A DNA stretch of 64,000 nt. Origin: Mucidula mucida (lineage: Eukaryota; Basidiomycota; Agaricomycetes; Agaricales; Physalacriaceae). This document shows, piece by piece, positions 44,285 through 54,770 of this stretch. The DNA is taken from the NCBI GenBank assembly GCA_015501055.1, contig JADNYV010000116.1, positions 50,632 to 114,631 of the forward strand. Direction: 5' to 3'. Under the pieces are notes generated by a model. That model was not told the origin of the DNA. It made no database searches and saw only the letters and a list, made by a program, of their open reading frames with translations. The position numbers and the translations under genes are program-made. How positions within the stretch are numbered: position 1 is the first letter of the stretch; every line of letters starts with the position of its first letter.

Positions 44285-45348
44285 ATGTCGAAATTCGCTT
44301 CAAACCAGCGCTTCACCGTCGCCAACCTCTTCAACGTCGTCGACTGGGTCTGTGTCGTTACCGGGGGCGGCACTGGCGTTGGTCTCATGATTGCTCAAGC
44401 ATTCGCCAACAATGGCGCGCGTGTATACATCACTGGACGACGTGCAGAAGTCTTAGAGGCATCTGTCAAGAAATGGGGGTCCAGCCTCGGTCACGAGAAG
44501 GGGAAGCTCATTGCCATTCAAAGCGATGTGTCAGAGAAAGAGGGTATCAGACAGCTAGTGGAGAGGGTGAAGACATTGGAAGACCATGTCGACGTGCTCG
44601 TGAACAACGCGGGCATTTCGGGCGAGACTAGCGAGGTGGAGAAAGGCGATGAAAGTGCACAGGGACTCTACGACGAGCTGTGGAAGTTGACGGAAGAGGA
44701 TTGGTTGCAATTGTACAAGACAAATGTAGTCGGGTGCGCATGTTTTCTCTCCGACCTTCTCTCTTCTCATCCTCCGTATAGTCATTTCTTCACTGCGACC
44801 GCGTTTCTCCCTCTTCTTGCGGCCGCGTCGAAAGCTCATCCCAATCATACTGGGACGGTTATAGACATCTCGTCTATGAGCGGGATAACATCCACTACGC
44901 AACACCACCCACAGTACAATGTATCGAAAGCGGCTTCAATCCAGCTCACGCGTAATTTGGCGCAGGAGTTCAAGCGTCCTGGAGTTGGAGTGAGAGTCAA
45001 TAGTATCGCTCCAGGCATTTTCCCCAGCGAAATGACGGGTGGGCAACGCTGTTTTTTCTCCTCCTCGTTGTGATTAACGTTTTGTCCAGCTGGAAGTAGC
45101 GACGACGTGAATAAATCTGAAATTCCGACGGACGGCGACTATGGCGCGAAGAAAGGTATTCCTGCCGGTCGACCCGGAGCTGAGAACGACATGGCTCAAG
45201 CCGCGCTGATGCTTGCAACCAACCAATACATGTACGGTCAGGTAAGAGTGTTTGTTTGTGCTTCTTGGCACGTTCCATTTTCTGAATCTTTTTACGCGTC
45301 GCATAGGTTGTTACTGTCGATGGCGGGTACCTCTTGGTTCATGGATAA
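44285..45348 (+). CDS. short-chain dehydrogenase/reductase (SDR), copy 2
   Basis: Paralogue of the SDR at 31167-32245, in opposite orientation. Start MSKFASNQRFTVANLFNVVD. TGGGTGVG cofactor loop, NNAG, DISSMSG and YNVSK active site are intact. C-terminal GRPGAENDMAQAALMLATNQ, then YMYGQ. There are three introns: after NVVG (GTGCGC...TATAG, about 44734-44783), after SEMTG (GTGGGC...TCCAG, near 45040-45090) and after YMYGQ (GTAAGA...CATAG), with a last exon giving VVTVDGGYLLVHG and the stop at 45346-45348. Family knowledge indicates a cytosolic NAD(P)-linked carbonyl/alcohol oxidoreductase. No neighbouring gene clarifies the substrate. Confidence 0.92.
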
Positions 45349-45809
45349 ATTAGTGGAGATTTCAAATGTACACACCTACTGTACCATCTTGCATGTCTGT
45401 GTTGACCGTGAGAATTTACCGGAGTCACGTTGATGTGAATAATATCATTCAGATCTTTCCTCTCTCCCTCACTTCCTCTTATCAATTCGAGAACTACAAT
45501 TAACCTCGGATGCGTATGTGAAGATTTTCCCGCGCTATGCTTCTGCCGTCCACCGACAGTCGGCTTTTACTTGACCGCAAAATTAGATGTTCTTTCGCAT
45601 GTTGAAGTTTATCTTCTTATGCCGCCTTCCACCCAGCCCGGCACAAAACGTGTCTGCACCTTGTCCTCATTGTCGACGTCTCACGTAAACTCGACCACTG
45701 TTGCTCTGCACCGTCAAGTCAAGATTCTCCAGTGGACTGGTAAGTACGCCTCTCACAATTCTCACCGGTCCTTGACGAATCTGAAATGCTTTTTCAGTTA
45801 ACAGAAGTC
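45349..45809. other. spacer with a likely 5' leader intron
   Basis: A GTAAGT at about 45740 and TTTTTCAG at about 45790-45797 would remove an intron just before the ATG at 45810, so the next gene probably has a spliced leader. No coding frame is supported. Confidence 0.35.
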
Positions 45810-46667
45810 ATGTCGAAGAATAGCCGCCGCCGACGCCAAGGCTCGTTAGCTCCTGGGAAGCATTCTCCTGCGCAGATCCCCACCAGACACATGTTGGCCA
45901 AGGCATGGCAATTTCTAGGGAAAGGCGAGAATACGGACCTGTCGGAGTGGCCTGAACTTCACCAGGGCTGCGTTCGTCATTATGCTATGCTGTTAAGCAA
46001 CTCGCGTCCTCCCCGGCTCGACGTCCTGTGGATATCGTTTCGATACTGCGTTGCTAGGGACTTGGCGGATGAGAAGGAGATTGCTTCTCTCTACACAGCC
46101 CTCATCCACCGGTGCACGTTCGACGAGTTCTGTGCGGCATACGAGTCTTGTTCCCTATTCCACCTCTTCGAAAAGTACAATCTCACACCAGCGCCTCGCG
46201 GTGGTCTTCGTCATCTTCCCGGCGTTATATCCCTTCCCATTGTCATGAGTGTTTGGTACTTGAAGGCTTGCATCCTCAGCCCTGACAGTCCGCTTGCGGC
46301 GAGTCCAATCCCACAGTCGAGTCTGCCGCCAGGTTCCACTCTCTACGCGCTCGATACACCTATGACCCTTGCAGTCATACTCGAATATGGCTTCATCCAT
46401 TGCACATCGCAGGCTGAGCGCGAGGCGCTGGTAGAAATTTATAGAGCGGCGTTCTTTCATTCACAGTTTGACGAGTTGCGTCAAGCTTGCATTCAGGGGA
46501 AGACGTTCGCATACGTGAAGCGGTTCGTGCATTTGAAGGAATCGGACGAGCGAGCAATGAGTAGGTTGATGAAGAACGACAGTTCAAGAGTCCCAGTGTT
46601 GCGCTACGTATCTGTTTTCTTGGTGTTTGTCCTTTTTTGTTTGTGTCTCTACTTATTCTTGCATTAA
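45810..46667 (+). CDS. tail-anchored protein of unknown function
   Basis: Intronless coding frame of 285 residues from ATG 45810 (MSKNSRRRRQGSLAPGKHSP). A basic N-terminus is followed by a mostly helical, Leu/Cys-containing middle (MLAKAWQFLGKGENTDLSEW and onward; FDEFCAAYESCSLFHLF and FDELRQACIQG look like two copies of a similar helix). The chain ends in a hydrophobic stretch (SVFLVFVLFCLCLYLFLH) at the extreme C-terminus. That makes it a candidate C-tail-anchored protein of the ER or outer mitochondrial membrane. I recognise no family. Related genes may exist only in mushrooms. Confidence 0.7.
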   Translation: MSKNSRRRRQGSLAPGKHSPAQIPTRHMLAKAWQFLGKGENTDLSEWPELHQGCVRHYAMLLSNSRPPRLDVLWISFRYCVARDLADEKEIASLYTALIHRCTFDEFCAAYESCSLFHLFEKYNLTPAPRGGLRHLPGVISLPIVMSVWYLKACILSPDSPLAASPIPQSSLPPGSTLYALDTPMTLAVILEYGFIHCTSQAEREALVEIYRAAFFHSQFDELRQACIQGKTFAYVKRFVHLKESDERAMSRLMKNDSSRVPVLRYVSVFLVFVLFCLCLYLFLH

Positions 46668-47612
46668 AGACGAGCGTGTGTATCACCCAATCACCCAATC
46701 TATTCTTCCATGATAACAGATTCCGTCGATGAGTCTAACTGCTGATCGAGCTTGAAGTTACCGCCTGGGGGTCCTATTAGCTGGCTCCATTTACCATACA
46801 GGTGTGTTCGTGACTCGTTTGCTTGCGAGTAGTACACTGTTGACCGCATACATTTACAGACTTGTGGTGTCGGCGGGTCGTCGCACTCGTGGATTTGCTC
46901 GCCATTGGCCCAATAACCTCGTATCCCCAGCACCCATATTTATTTGAGTTGAGATAAACCGCGTAAGCACTGCTCATTCGAACAAGTCGCAGATGTGACG
47001 AAACATCCACAGCACAGCCTGCTTCCGACTAGACACCTCCACGACCCACTCTTATTATGGTCAACCGCCACGCTCATTGAGCCCTTGAGGAATCCTGCCT
47101 TTCGTGGAATCCTGATATCAAAGTCAATCGGACTCAACCCCTCTCTAGGCAGTTAATGTCACGTGGGCGCTGCGCTATTTGAGCGGATTCAGAGGTCGTA
47201 CAAGGCGCTTATATAACATGAAGCTGAATACCAAGCCCCTGCATGGCGCAGGCTCGGATGGTGAGCTGTCAATGATGCCTGACCGTGGCTTATGGACAAC
47301 AAGCTCAACGTCATTCCTGCGACATGCTGTGGTATATCGTTAAATGAGCGCGCCTCGCGCCGCAACTTTAATGAACGCCGAGCTGGTGCCGTCGCGAGAC
47401 GTGTTTCAATGTCAGTGAAAACAATTGAAATGCGGGGTTTCGGTATCTAACTCCGAGACGACCGCAGACCCAGTCGCTGTTTAAAAGCTGTCCTCCGTTC
47501 ATCCATGACTGGTTTCTCCCTTGCTTTCTTCGCCTACTTTGCTTGATTGTGTCGCTTTTCAATTTCCTTCTCGCGCGCATTTCACCATTTCGATTTCGGA
47601 CTCATTATCATC
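46668..47612. other. intergenic, no gene supported
   Basis: No coding feature. Promoter of the gene at 47613 presumably lies in the last 300 bp. Confidence 0.4.
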
Positions 47613-48812
47613 ATGCCTATCATTTCTTCTTTTTCGAAACGCGACATCAGCTTGACGCAGAAGGATGGGTCATTGAACTGGCAAGCGTGGATTATAGTTG
47701 GTGTTGGGAGTTTCGTGGGCCTCATCTTTTTTGCCCTTGGCATTCGAGGTTTATGCAAATGCGTTCGGCGTAGACGGTCTTCTGGGCGCCAATACTCGGT
47801 GCAACATGCAAAACGGAATTCAGATACCGGTCATCTTTTAGAGGAGCATTGGCTCCATGGTGAGGGAAGCAAGTCCGAACTCCCTACATTCACCACATAC
47901 CACTCCGATGCACCATCCACTTTGCAATTCGCGCCGGAGACGTTCAGGTCTGCAGCGCCCCCTCTCACGTCCACCTCACGCTACTCCTCGCTTATCCAAA
48001 CAGCACCGGAGGAGGAGGACAGGTATCGCCGCCCATCGTTCTCTAATACGTCTACTCCACGCCCGCCCTCATCGACGACCATGCTGGAAGCATTACCCGT
48101 CCCTTTCATGCGCGAGGGTTCCATCCACCAACGGGCACCTCCGTATTCTCCTCCTAGTCCCAAGAATCTCCCTCCTCTCGTTATTCCCGGTGCTACAAAG
48201 GAGTCAACCGCCCACGCAGTGTCAACGTCCAATTACGCTTTCACGCGCCCAGTAGCGGTTATGGACACTCCAATTTCAAGTATTACCTCGGCCACGTCTG
48301 ATGCTGCCAGTGTCTACAGTCAGGCCAGTGCAAGCACTGCTCGCCACCGTCATACCCTTAATGTTTCGCCGCCCTCGCCTATTCCCCCTGTTCCCCCCAT
48401 TCCAAAACTACCGCCCGACTTGTTGCGGCGCGTTCAGCAGTCCGAGTTGCCCGCTGAAGAGTTTGAGCTTAACCGTGCCCCAACGAAGTTCATTGCCACG
48501 CTTGTCAGAAAGAGGGCTCAGGGCGTTGATCTAGATCGGAGCGGGACTAAAGTATCACGGATTGAACGATCGGATTCTATCAGGTCGTTTGACAGTCCGT
48601 CGGATGAAGAGGAGGAGGAGATGCGACAACAGGATCCAGTTGGGTACAGACACCTCAAGACGACGAGACGGAAATGGGAGCAGATCAAAGCGAAGAAGCG
48701 CATGGACACTATCGTGTCGGAGGTGGAGCTTGTGGATGTTCCCATTTCGACTACAACGACTGCTTTTCCGTCCTATACAGCACCGTTACGCATTCAGAAG
48801 GATTCATTATAA
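47613..48812 (+). CDS. single-pass membrane protein with long disordered cytosolic tail
   Basis: Intronless frame of 399 residues from ATG 47613 (MPIISSFSKRDISLTQKDGS). A short N-terminal segment is followed by one helix (AWIIVGVGSFVGLIFFALGI), a basic/cysteine patch (RGLCKCVRRRRSS) and a long Ser/Pro/Thr-rich tail. The tail holds a proline cluster (PSPIPPVPPIPKLPPDLL), an acidic run (DEEEEEMRQQD) and a basic helix (TTRRKWEQIKAKKR). The membrane end has the same design as the mini-membrane genes but no intron and a far longer tail. Probably a cell-surface or endomembrane adaptor. No named family recognised. Confidence 0.75.
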   Translation: MPIISSFSKRDISLTQKDGSLNWQAWIIVGVGSFVGLIFFALGIRGLCKCVRRRRSSGRQYSVQHAKRNSDTGHLLEEHWLHGEGSKSELPTFTTYHSDAPSTLQFAPETFRSAAPPLTSTSRYSSLIQTAPEEEDRYRRPSFSNTSTPRPPSSTTMLEALPVPFMREGSIHQRAPPYSPPSPKNLPPLVIPGATKESTAHAVSTSNYAFTRPVAVMDTPISSITSATSDAASVYSQASASTARHRHTLNVSPPSPIPPVPPIPKLPPDLLRRVQQSELPAEEFELNRAPTKFIATLVRKRAQGVDLDRSGTKVSRIERSDSIRSFDSPSDEEEEEMRQQDPVGYRHLKTTRRKWEQIKAKKRMDTIVSEVELVDVPISTTTTAFPSYTAPLRIQKDSL

Positions 48813-49645
48813 ATTAAAGACTCTTGACTCGGAGTTGGTTCACGTTCTGCTGTAGACATTCATATGGATTTGTGGCATACATATTCCGCACAGAGCCAGC
48901 CACTGGAAGGCCCGACTTATGTGGCGTCGAGTGATCATGTCCGGTCTGTCTTTACTTCGTTTGGCTGCCCTTCTGCCCAAACTCTCTATCCTTCCACCCG
49001 GCTTTTTTTGATTTGATACATGGCTAGTCCGTCGCCTTGAGTAACTAACGTCGATTTCGCCGGGCGTACATTGTACATCACAGACGAATTCTACGTCTCT
49101 AGGTTTGGAGTCCCGTGTGCGTGCACTTGCGACAGAATCTGTCCACTGATCTTCAAACATTATTACGGCCGGAACTTGGCTTCCCACGTAACTTCATCCA
49201 TTTCTCAGAAATGTATACCTTTTTTCTGATAGTCGTTCGAGAAAGCTTTGCAAAGCCAGTCGATCTATAGATCAGCACAGGCATGGAGGTATGTCGTGTG
49301 GCTTCCAGAAGGTCGTGCACATCTGTGCATAGGTTCTTCATGCGCCATCATACACGTTTTCCACTCGACAGCCTGATCGACGACTTCGAATCCTCTCGCC
49401 AAGTTTACTGTTCCTCCGACGTTGGCGGCCGAACGCAGCTTCCGAGTCGAAGCAGTCAATGCTATACGGTGTAGATGTACACAAATACAGCGGACTAATG
49501 TCATACAACTTATGGTAGCGGGTGAATATCATCTAAAAAACGCGAAAGCAGGAAAGCAAGGATACAACAGCGATGCGATAATGAAGAAGATGCAGAGAGA
49601 ATAGATGAAAGAATAAGGAACTGGAATCTGAAGTGCGTTTCCCGA
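48813..49645. other. intergenic, no gene supported
   Basis: Convergent 3' flanks. No feature seen. Confidence 0.4.
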
Positions 49646-50072
49646 TTAACCGCTCGTACTGGTGGCCGTATCAGCAACAGCAGTTGGGTCACCTGTGCCG
49701 GGAGCAGTAGCAGGCGTCGCACTGGAAGCGTGCGGCATATTCGGGGCGATCGTTTGGAGTGGATATTGCGCCCCTGCCACTGCCAGCCCCGGAGCGCTAT
49801 ACGTACCCAAGGTACGATAGACTGCCTTTACAATGGAGACGATGTGCGCCTTAGCCATCGCCCTGTTGACACCCCAGTATTTGGCCACACGCGCCATAGC
49901 GTACATCACCAGGGAGAGGGCGATGACTGTGAGGAAATCAGAGCGGGTTCACGTTACGGGAATAAGGTGGAAACGACTCACGGAGAAAGAGAATCAGAAT
50001 AGCGTACAGTGCCTCCTTCGGTACCGCCTCGTTGGCGGACTCGGAGGGATTGTCGCGAGGGATGAGTGCCAT
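49646..50072 (-). CDS. small single-pass membrane protein, divergent member
   Basis: Exons 49982-50072 and 49646-49926, with a 55-nt phase-1 intron (GTGAGT, branch-like CTCTGATTT, CACAG) in the helix. The product of about 123 residues begins MALIPRDNPSESANEAVPKE. The helix is LYAILILFLLIALSLVMYAM, followed by ARVAKYWGVNRAMAKAHIVS and a Ala/Thr/Pro-rich tail ending TATSTSG. The start at 50070-50072 is the first ATG after a pyrimidine-rich leader. Same architecture as the 14-30 kb genes, with a polar N-terminus, a split helix and a basic flank, but no sequence match to them. Function unknown. Confidence 0.65.
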
Positions 50073-50792
50073 GAAAGTTTAATTCTTCAAGTTGTGCGTG
50101 CAATGAGGTTGTGTGGAACAGATGTCCTTTGGTTTGTTGGGATTATCCTTCTTATACGTAGTTCACCCCCGACTTTGGACCTCCGAACGGTTGTTATAAG
50201 CTTTGATCAATTAACGTTCTGTTCCTAATAGCTGTTGCTTCTGTTGAAAAGCTTCCTAGGGCAGTGATGTCGAACCAAAGGGCAGCCTGAGTCATGCCAC
50301 AGCACTTTCGCCTCCCGAAGGGATTTCGAATGGCACGCCCAGCATCAACATAAGGATTTCGTTCATCAGCCTGATGAGGGACAGACCTCGTCTCTACAAG
50401 TTTGAATGTACGGGGAGTAGATGTATCACATATGTAGTTCGTGTATGTAAGTAATGTGGTAGTGCAGGGTATAGATGATGTTGCGAGGCTACATGACGGA
50501 GAAAAAAACAAAGACGTGAAAGTGAAAGCATGCACAAAACAGATACAACAACATTCGGGAGTACAAAACGCAAAAGCAGAGGCGTAGCGTCGACGATAAA
50601 ATGAACAGATAACAGTATCGATAGCATCAAATAAGAAGAATAACTTGGTATCACGATAGATGATGTGATAAGTAATGAACGAAGAGGATGACAGAAATGT
50701 CTCGATTCCCGTGAGTCTTGGACACACAGGCGATGAAGCGATAAACATACCCATTAAGAATGTGGTCATGAATGCGGCACAGTCCATGTCTA
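50073..50792. other. spacer, no gene supported
   Basis: Minus-strand frames here overlap or precede the end of the next gene and have no motif. Confidence 0.35.
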
Positions 50793-51220
50793 CTAGACAA
50801 AGGATCTGTCCGTACTTCTCTCGCCTCGTATAACATAAAATCGCACGAAATATCGAACGGGCGAAGGGAACGTGACGACGCTTTCCGAGGACGACCATGC
50901 AACCCCTTGGGACATGCTCAATGGATCAATCACAGCACCTGGGGCATTAGTGTGTCCCGCAATAAAACCAAGAAGCCTGGCCAGCCGCCGAAGAACGAAA
51001 CTCATCTCGTCCCGTTCCGCTTGCGTGGTCGACCATAGTGCACGCATCTGACCCAGGAAACGAACAAGGACGAATATGAAGATGGCTGTGATGCATGAGC
51101 TTGGGCGGCGCTAGAGGAGAGTGGCATATACATACCCGCCAGGACGAGTGCGGCGGCTACCAAGGAGTTTTTCACGACATGGCTCCCCGGGTGGGCAGGA
51201 GTGAGGAAAGTGGGAGCCAT
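50793..51220 (-). CDS. small single-pass membrane protein, divergent member
   Basis: Exons 51136-51220 and 50793-51085, with a 50-nt phase-1 intron (GTATGT...CACAG). The product starts MAPTFLTPAHPGSHVVKNS. The helix is LVAAALVLAAIFIFVLVRFL, followed by a tail of about 85 residues. The tail begins GQMRALWSTTQAERDEMS, an amphipathic helix with charged residues, and holds LRRLARLLGFIAGH and an Arg-rich end. Same strand and same intron design as the gene at 49646, which lies 0.7 kb downstream. Splicing is needed to join the two helix halves. Function unknown. Confidence 0.6.
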
Positions 51221-51763
51221 TCGTAAAAAGGTGTATCGCAAGTGTAAAAGGTATCCTGGTCCAGACACAAAGGTGATAGTACTGGAGCAAGAGGCATACC
51301 GACCTCTTCGACGACTTTGCACAGGCCGGGGCTGTGGCATACAGCAGCTTGAACAGCTAATACTGTATAAGCCCCGTATTCGTTTGTCGAGTCTCCGATG
51401 TAGCTGTCATTTTCCCTGCGGCTTGGAACGGTGGCTTTGACAAAGAGGCTGCGTCGTAAATGGTGGGACGGACGGAAAGATGGGTAAGATCCAGATCCAA
51501 CCAGCGTGAAAGCGCCTAAAGATGCAGTTAATATTGATTAGCGCGCGTCTTCTGCAGCGGTATGCAAACGGCAAGATCGGCATGGATTCTATCTAGAAGC
51601 ACGTACGTGTGACCAAGACTATTTGTTTCTCGAAATTTAGTTAGCCTCAGCCCAATCATGCTTGAGCTTTCGAAGGAATCTTTGAGCATCACCAGAGTGA
51701 TAGAAAGGTATATATAATAAATTAGATAAAATGTCACCAAGAAAGAACAAGTAGTTGAAGACA
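51221..51763. other. intergenic, no gene supported
   Basis: No feature seen beyond AT-rich DNA at the GH20 3' end (51700-51730). Confidence 0.4.
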
Positions 51764-53635
51764 TTACGCCGTCAGATCGCAAGCACCGGGACGCATCGCG
51801 CACCAGAGAGGCTGCAGAGCGATAGCAGCAACACCACGCTGTTTAAAGCGGTAGGCAACATCATGCAGACGTGGGAGGGCGGTGCTGACATTACCACCCG
51901 GTCCTGACCAGAAGACCTCAGCAGATGAGGCTGCGCGGGGCCATACAATAGAGTCGAGGTTCGCAGGAGAAGATTGCTCGGTCCAGAGCAAGTGCTGGCC
52001 TATATAGATAAATATAATCAGTCAAACGACATCTTGGTTTGTTGCGGAAACCTAAACACACCACCGAGAACGAGATCAGCCTGCTCGGTAGTCATGTTGA
52101 CGACCGGGTCGAAAGAGTACGACTTCTGCCACGACTTGAAGGGATCGCACCAGCTGTTTCCGTCAACAAAATCGCCGACCCATGCACCATGCCCACAGTC
52201 AAGGTAGAAGAAATCAGATGCGGAGTGCACAATATGGTAGCCCTGCTCGACGACAGAGATTGCGTTTGCGGATGAAATCCACACCATAATGATCGCATCC
52301 TTCTCAACAGTTGTGACGTTGTAGTCTAGCACCATCTCCTCCCACACCACTGGCGTCTTCCCCGCATCGCGTACTGCACCGTGTGTCGCAGTGGTGAACT
52401 TGTTAAGCGCATCCGTGAAGGTCTCCCCAGTCGAGTTGAGGGCGCTCTGAGTTTCCGTGTCGTCGGTGTAGCACTGAGCATTGATCTCATCACCACCAAG
52501 GGAGAAGTATGGGGATGTGAACATGGAGGTGATGGCAGTGACGAGGGAAGTCGTAAAGTTGGTCGTCTCGGGCGACGTGATACGAAGCTGGCCTGATGGC
52601 GGCTCTGCGGCATAAGTGGCCCATGGGGTCGCCTCTGGGCACGCGATATGCTCTGGGAATGCCTTGGAAATGACAGACGTGTGACCGGGGGTGTCGAATT
52701 CGGCTAGGACATCGATTCCGCGCTGAAAGGGCACATCAGTTGGGTCTGAGGCTTTTGAGCGGCTGCACTCACCGCAGAAGCATATGCCACTATGCCTGCG
52801 ACGTCTTCGGGGGTGTACACGGACGAGGCGGCGTAGGCACCTGCCTCAGATAGCTCCAGGAACCCCGGAACTTGAAGGGGGAAGCTCTGGCTATCTACGA
52901 CGTGCCAGTGAAAGGTGCTCATTTTAACCCAACTCATCGCGTCAAGTGTACGTTTGATATCATCAACGGGAAAACTAGACGCTGTATTAGGAATTGCGGC
53001 CCATATCACGAGGGACAACTCACAAGTTGCGCGCGGTGTCGAGCATGAAACCGCGATAAGGCTAGAAACAGGTGGTATTCAGCAAGGGTATGATGGCAGC
53101 ATATGGAGAGCGTACATAGGCGGGTGAATCCTCGATGTCGAAGGGTGCCTCGACGGTGTAAATGGATCCGGCGGTGGCGTACCATACTTGGGAGAACGTA
53201 GTCAAACCCCTGAGGAGACCGAGTGTCGTCTGAGCAGTGAGGGTAGCTGCAGACCCATCGGAAGGAATGGAGAGCGTGTAGTTCTCGACGCGACTCTCAA
53301 GGGGTGCAGTAGCCTCCTCCGAGATGCTTTTGATCTCGCCTGTGACGGACAATACGAGACTCTCCAAAGCTGGTGCGCCGCTTATAACGTCGGCATTGGA
53401 CGCGCCGCGGTCTGGCGTGAGGATTTCGAGCTGGTCTTGGACCAGATAGCCTTTTGTACGCGAAATCGCGTCGGTCAAGTCCTGGGGTGGAGTGTCGATC
53501 CCGTCAAGTGTAATGTCAAATGAGGACGATAGGGTAAGCGGTGATGAACCCGACGATACTGTCTGTGGAAGGGCCATAACGCAGAAACACGAGAGGCGGC
53601 CAAAAGAATAAAGGAGAGACTGGAAAGCACAATCA
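51764..53635 (-). CDS. beta-N-acetylhexosaminidase, GH20, copy 2 (frameshift at signal peptide)
   Basis: Paralogue of the GH20 at 33864. Motifs in order: PYRGFMLDTARN, FHWHVVDSQSFPL, DTPGHTSV, the catalytic pair SLGGDEINAQCY, VVWEEM, DCGHGAW and WTEQSSPANLD, ending ACDLTA. Introns: GTACGC...TCTAG before PYRG, GTGAGT...TCTAG after ARN, GTGAGT...TTCAG before RGIDVLAEFD, and one near 52010-52060. The ATG at 53633-53635 opens a signal peptide (MIVLSSLSFILLAASRVSA) and LWP, but the body (LPQTVSSGSS and onward) is in another frame, so one base is missing near 53570-53574. An in-frame ATG at that spot (MALPQTVSSG) would make an enzyme without signal peptide. TATAAAA at 53751-53757. Confidence 0.92.
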
Positions 53636-54770
53636 TGGTGGTGGTAGGAAGAAAAGGTGATGCGAGGGCAGGTTTCGTGGCGAGGTATTTGATGATGGCA
53701 ATGCAGGGAAGATGATACAATTGGCGAAGGGTGAAGGAACCGAGCACCACTTTTATAGCATCGGTCCGCCCACATGATTGCCTTCGAAGCACAATAGACG
53801 GTGCCGGTAGTACGGCGGGGTCTTGTCGATGTCATGGTCGAGGCGAACAAAGATTTGTCACAGCGACGATCATATCCGTTTGATATCAAGCCACATGATC
53901 CGTGATGTGCTGTATGTTCACCGGTGGCCTCACTAGTCTACAGTATTGCAACTCAAGGCCCTAGAGGACTCACTATAACCTCTTCACTCATCAACTTCCA
54001 AAGTCATCGGATTCAATCGGTCGACGGTTAAATCGTCGCGAGTCCAACGACGCCATCGGATGATTGCGTCGGCCTCTACACTAAGATCAAGTTCTTCCTC
54101 TGACTGCCCTTGCTGGGAAAGACCTGGGGACGCATCCGAATGTGAAACAGGGTAACCCCAACAATCTCTCTGGCAAAAGAAATAGTCTCCACGAATCACG
54201 TCCCGGCACCGACCTACCTACCTACCCGACGGCTAGTCTCGTAAACCCGCCTCTACGAGAGAAAAAGAGAATGCGCCTTTCGTCTACCCGACGGCCATTG
54301 GTTAAAACCGGTGACTTAGTGTACTATATCATTATGATCTTCGCCATGCAAAAGATGAGTCGGATATGTCATTTTCACTTCTCAGGCCACCTACAGTATC
54401 AATGTTATGGAAGGGGATCGCCTCAAAAAGACAACGATAGAACCGTCGATGAAAATGACTTTTGTAGCGCTAGTACAATTGCAAGACGTTCAGTAACGAA
54501 TGACAGAAGGACATGGTACGCATATGCAGCAAGTAAGAAACGGAAGCACAGTCCAGAGCAAACAGACGTTCGCGTTTATACGCTCCCAGGGAACAACTCG
54601 CTTTTACCCGAACAGACAGCCCCGATATCCGGAAGCGTGCCATCCTGGAAGTACGCCTGACCGAAGCCATAGACACAACTGGACGATGCGGCGAGAGAGG
54701 TGTGCTACCAAACCAGTTCAGAGAACACTGCAATGAGAAAGGGGATATATCGCTTACACCTGGCTGTGAG
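53636..54770. other. GH20 promoter region and spacer
   Basis: Contains the TATAAAA noted for the GH20 gene. A plus frame at 54142-54660 begins with GTG, lacks motifs and is not called. Confidence 0.35.

Noticed and set aside
54142..54660. Long plus-strand ORF of 172 codons
   Set aside because: Starts with GTG, no motif, no paralogue and atypical composition for its neighbours.
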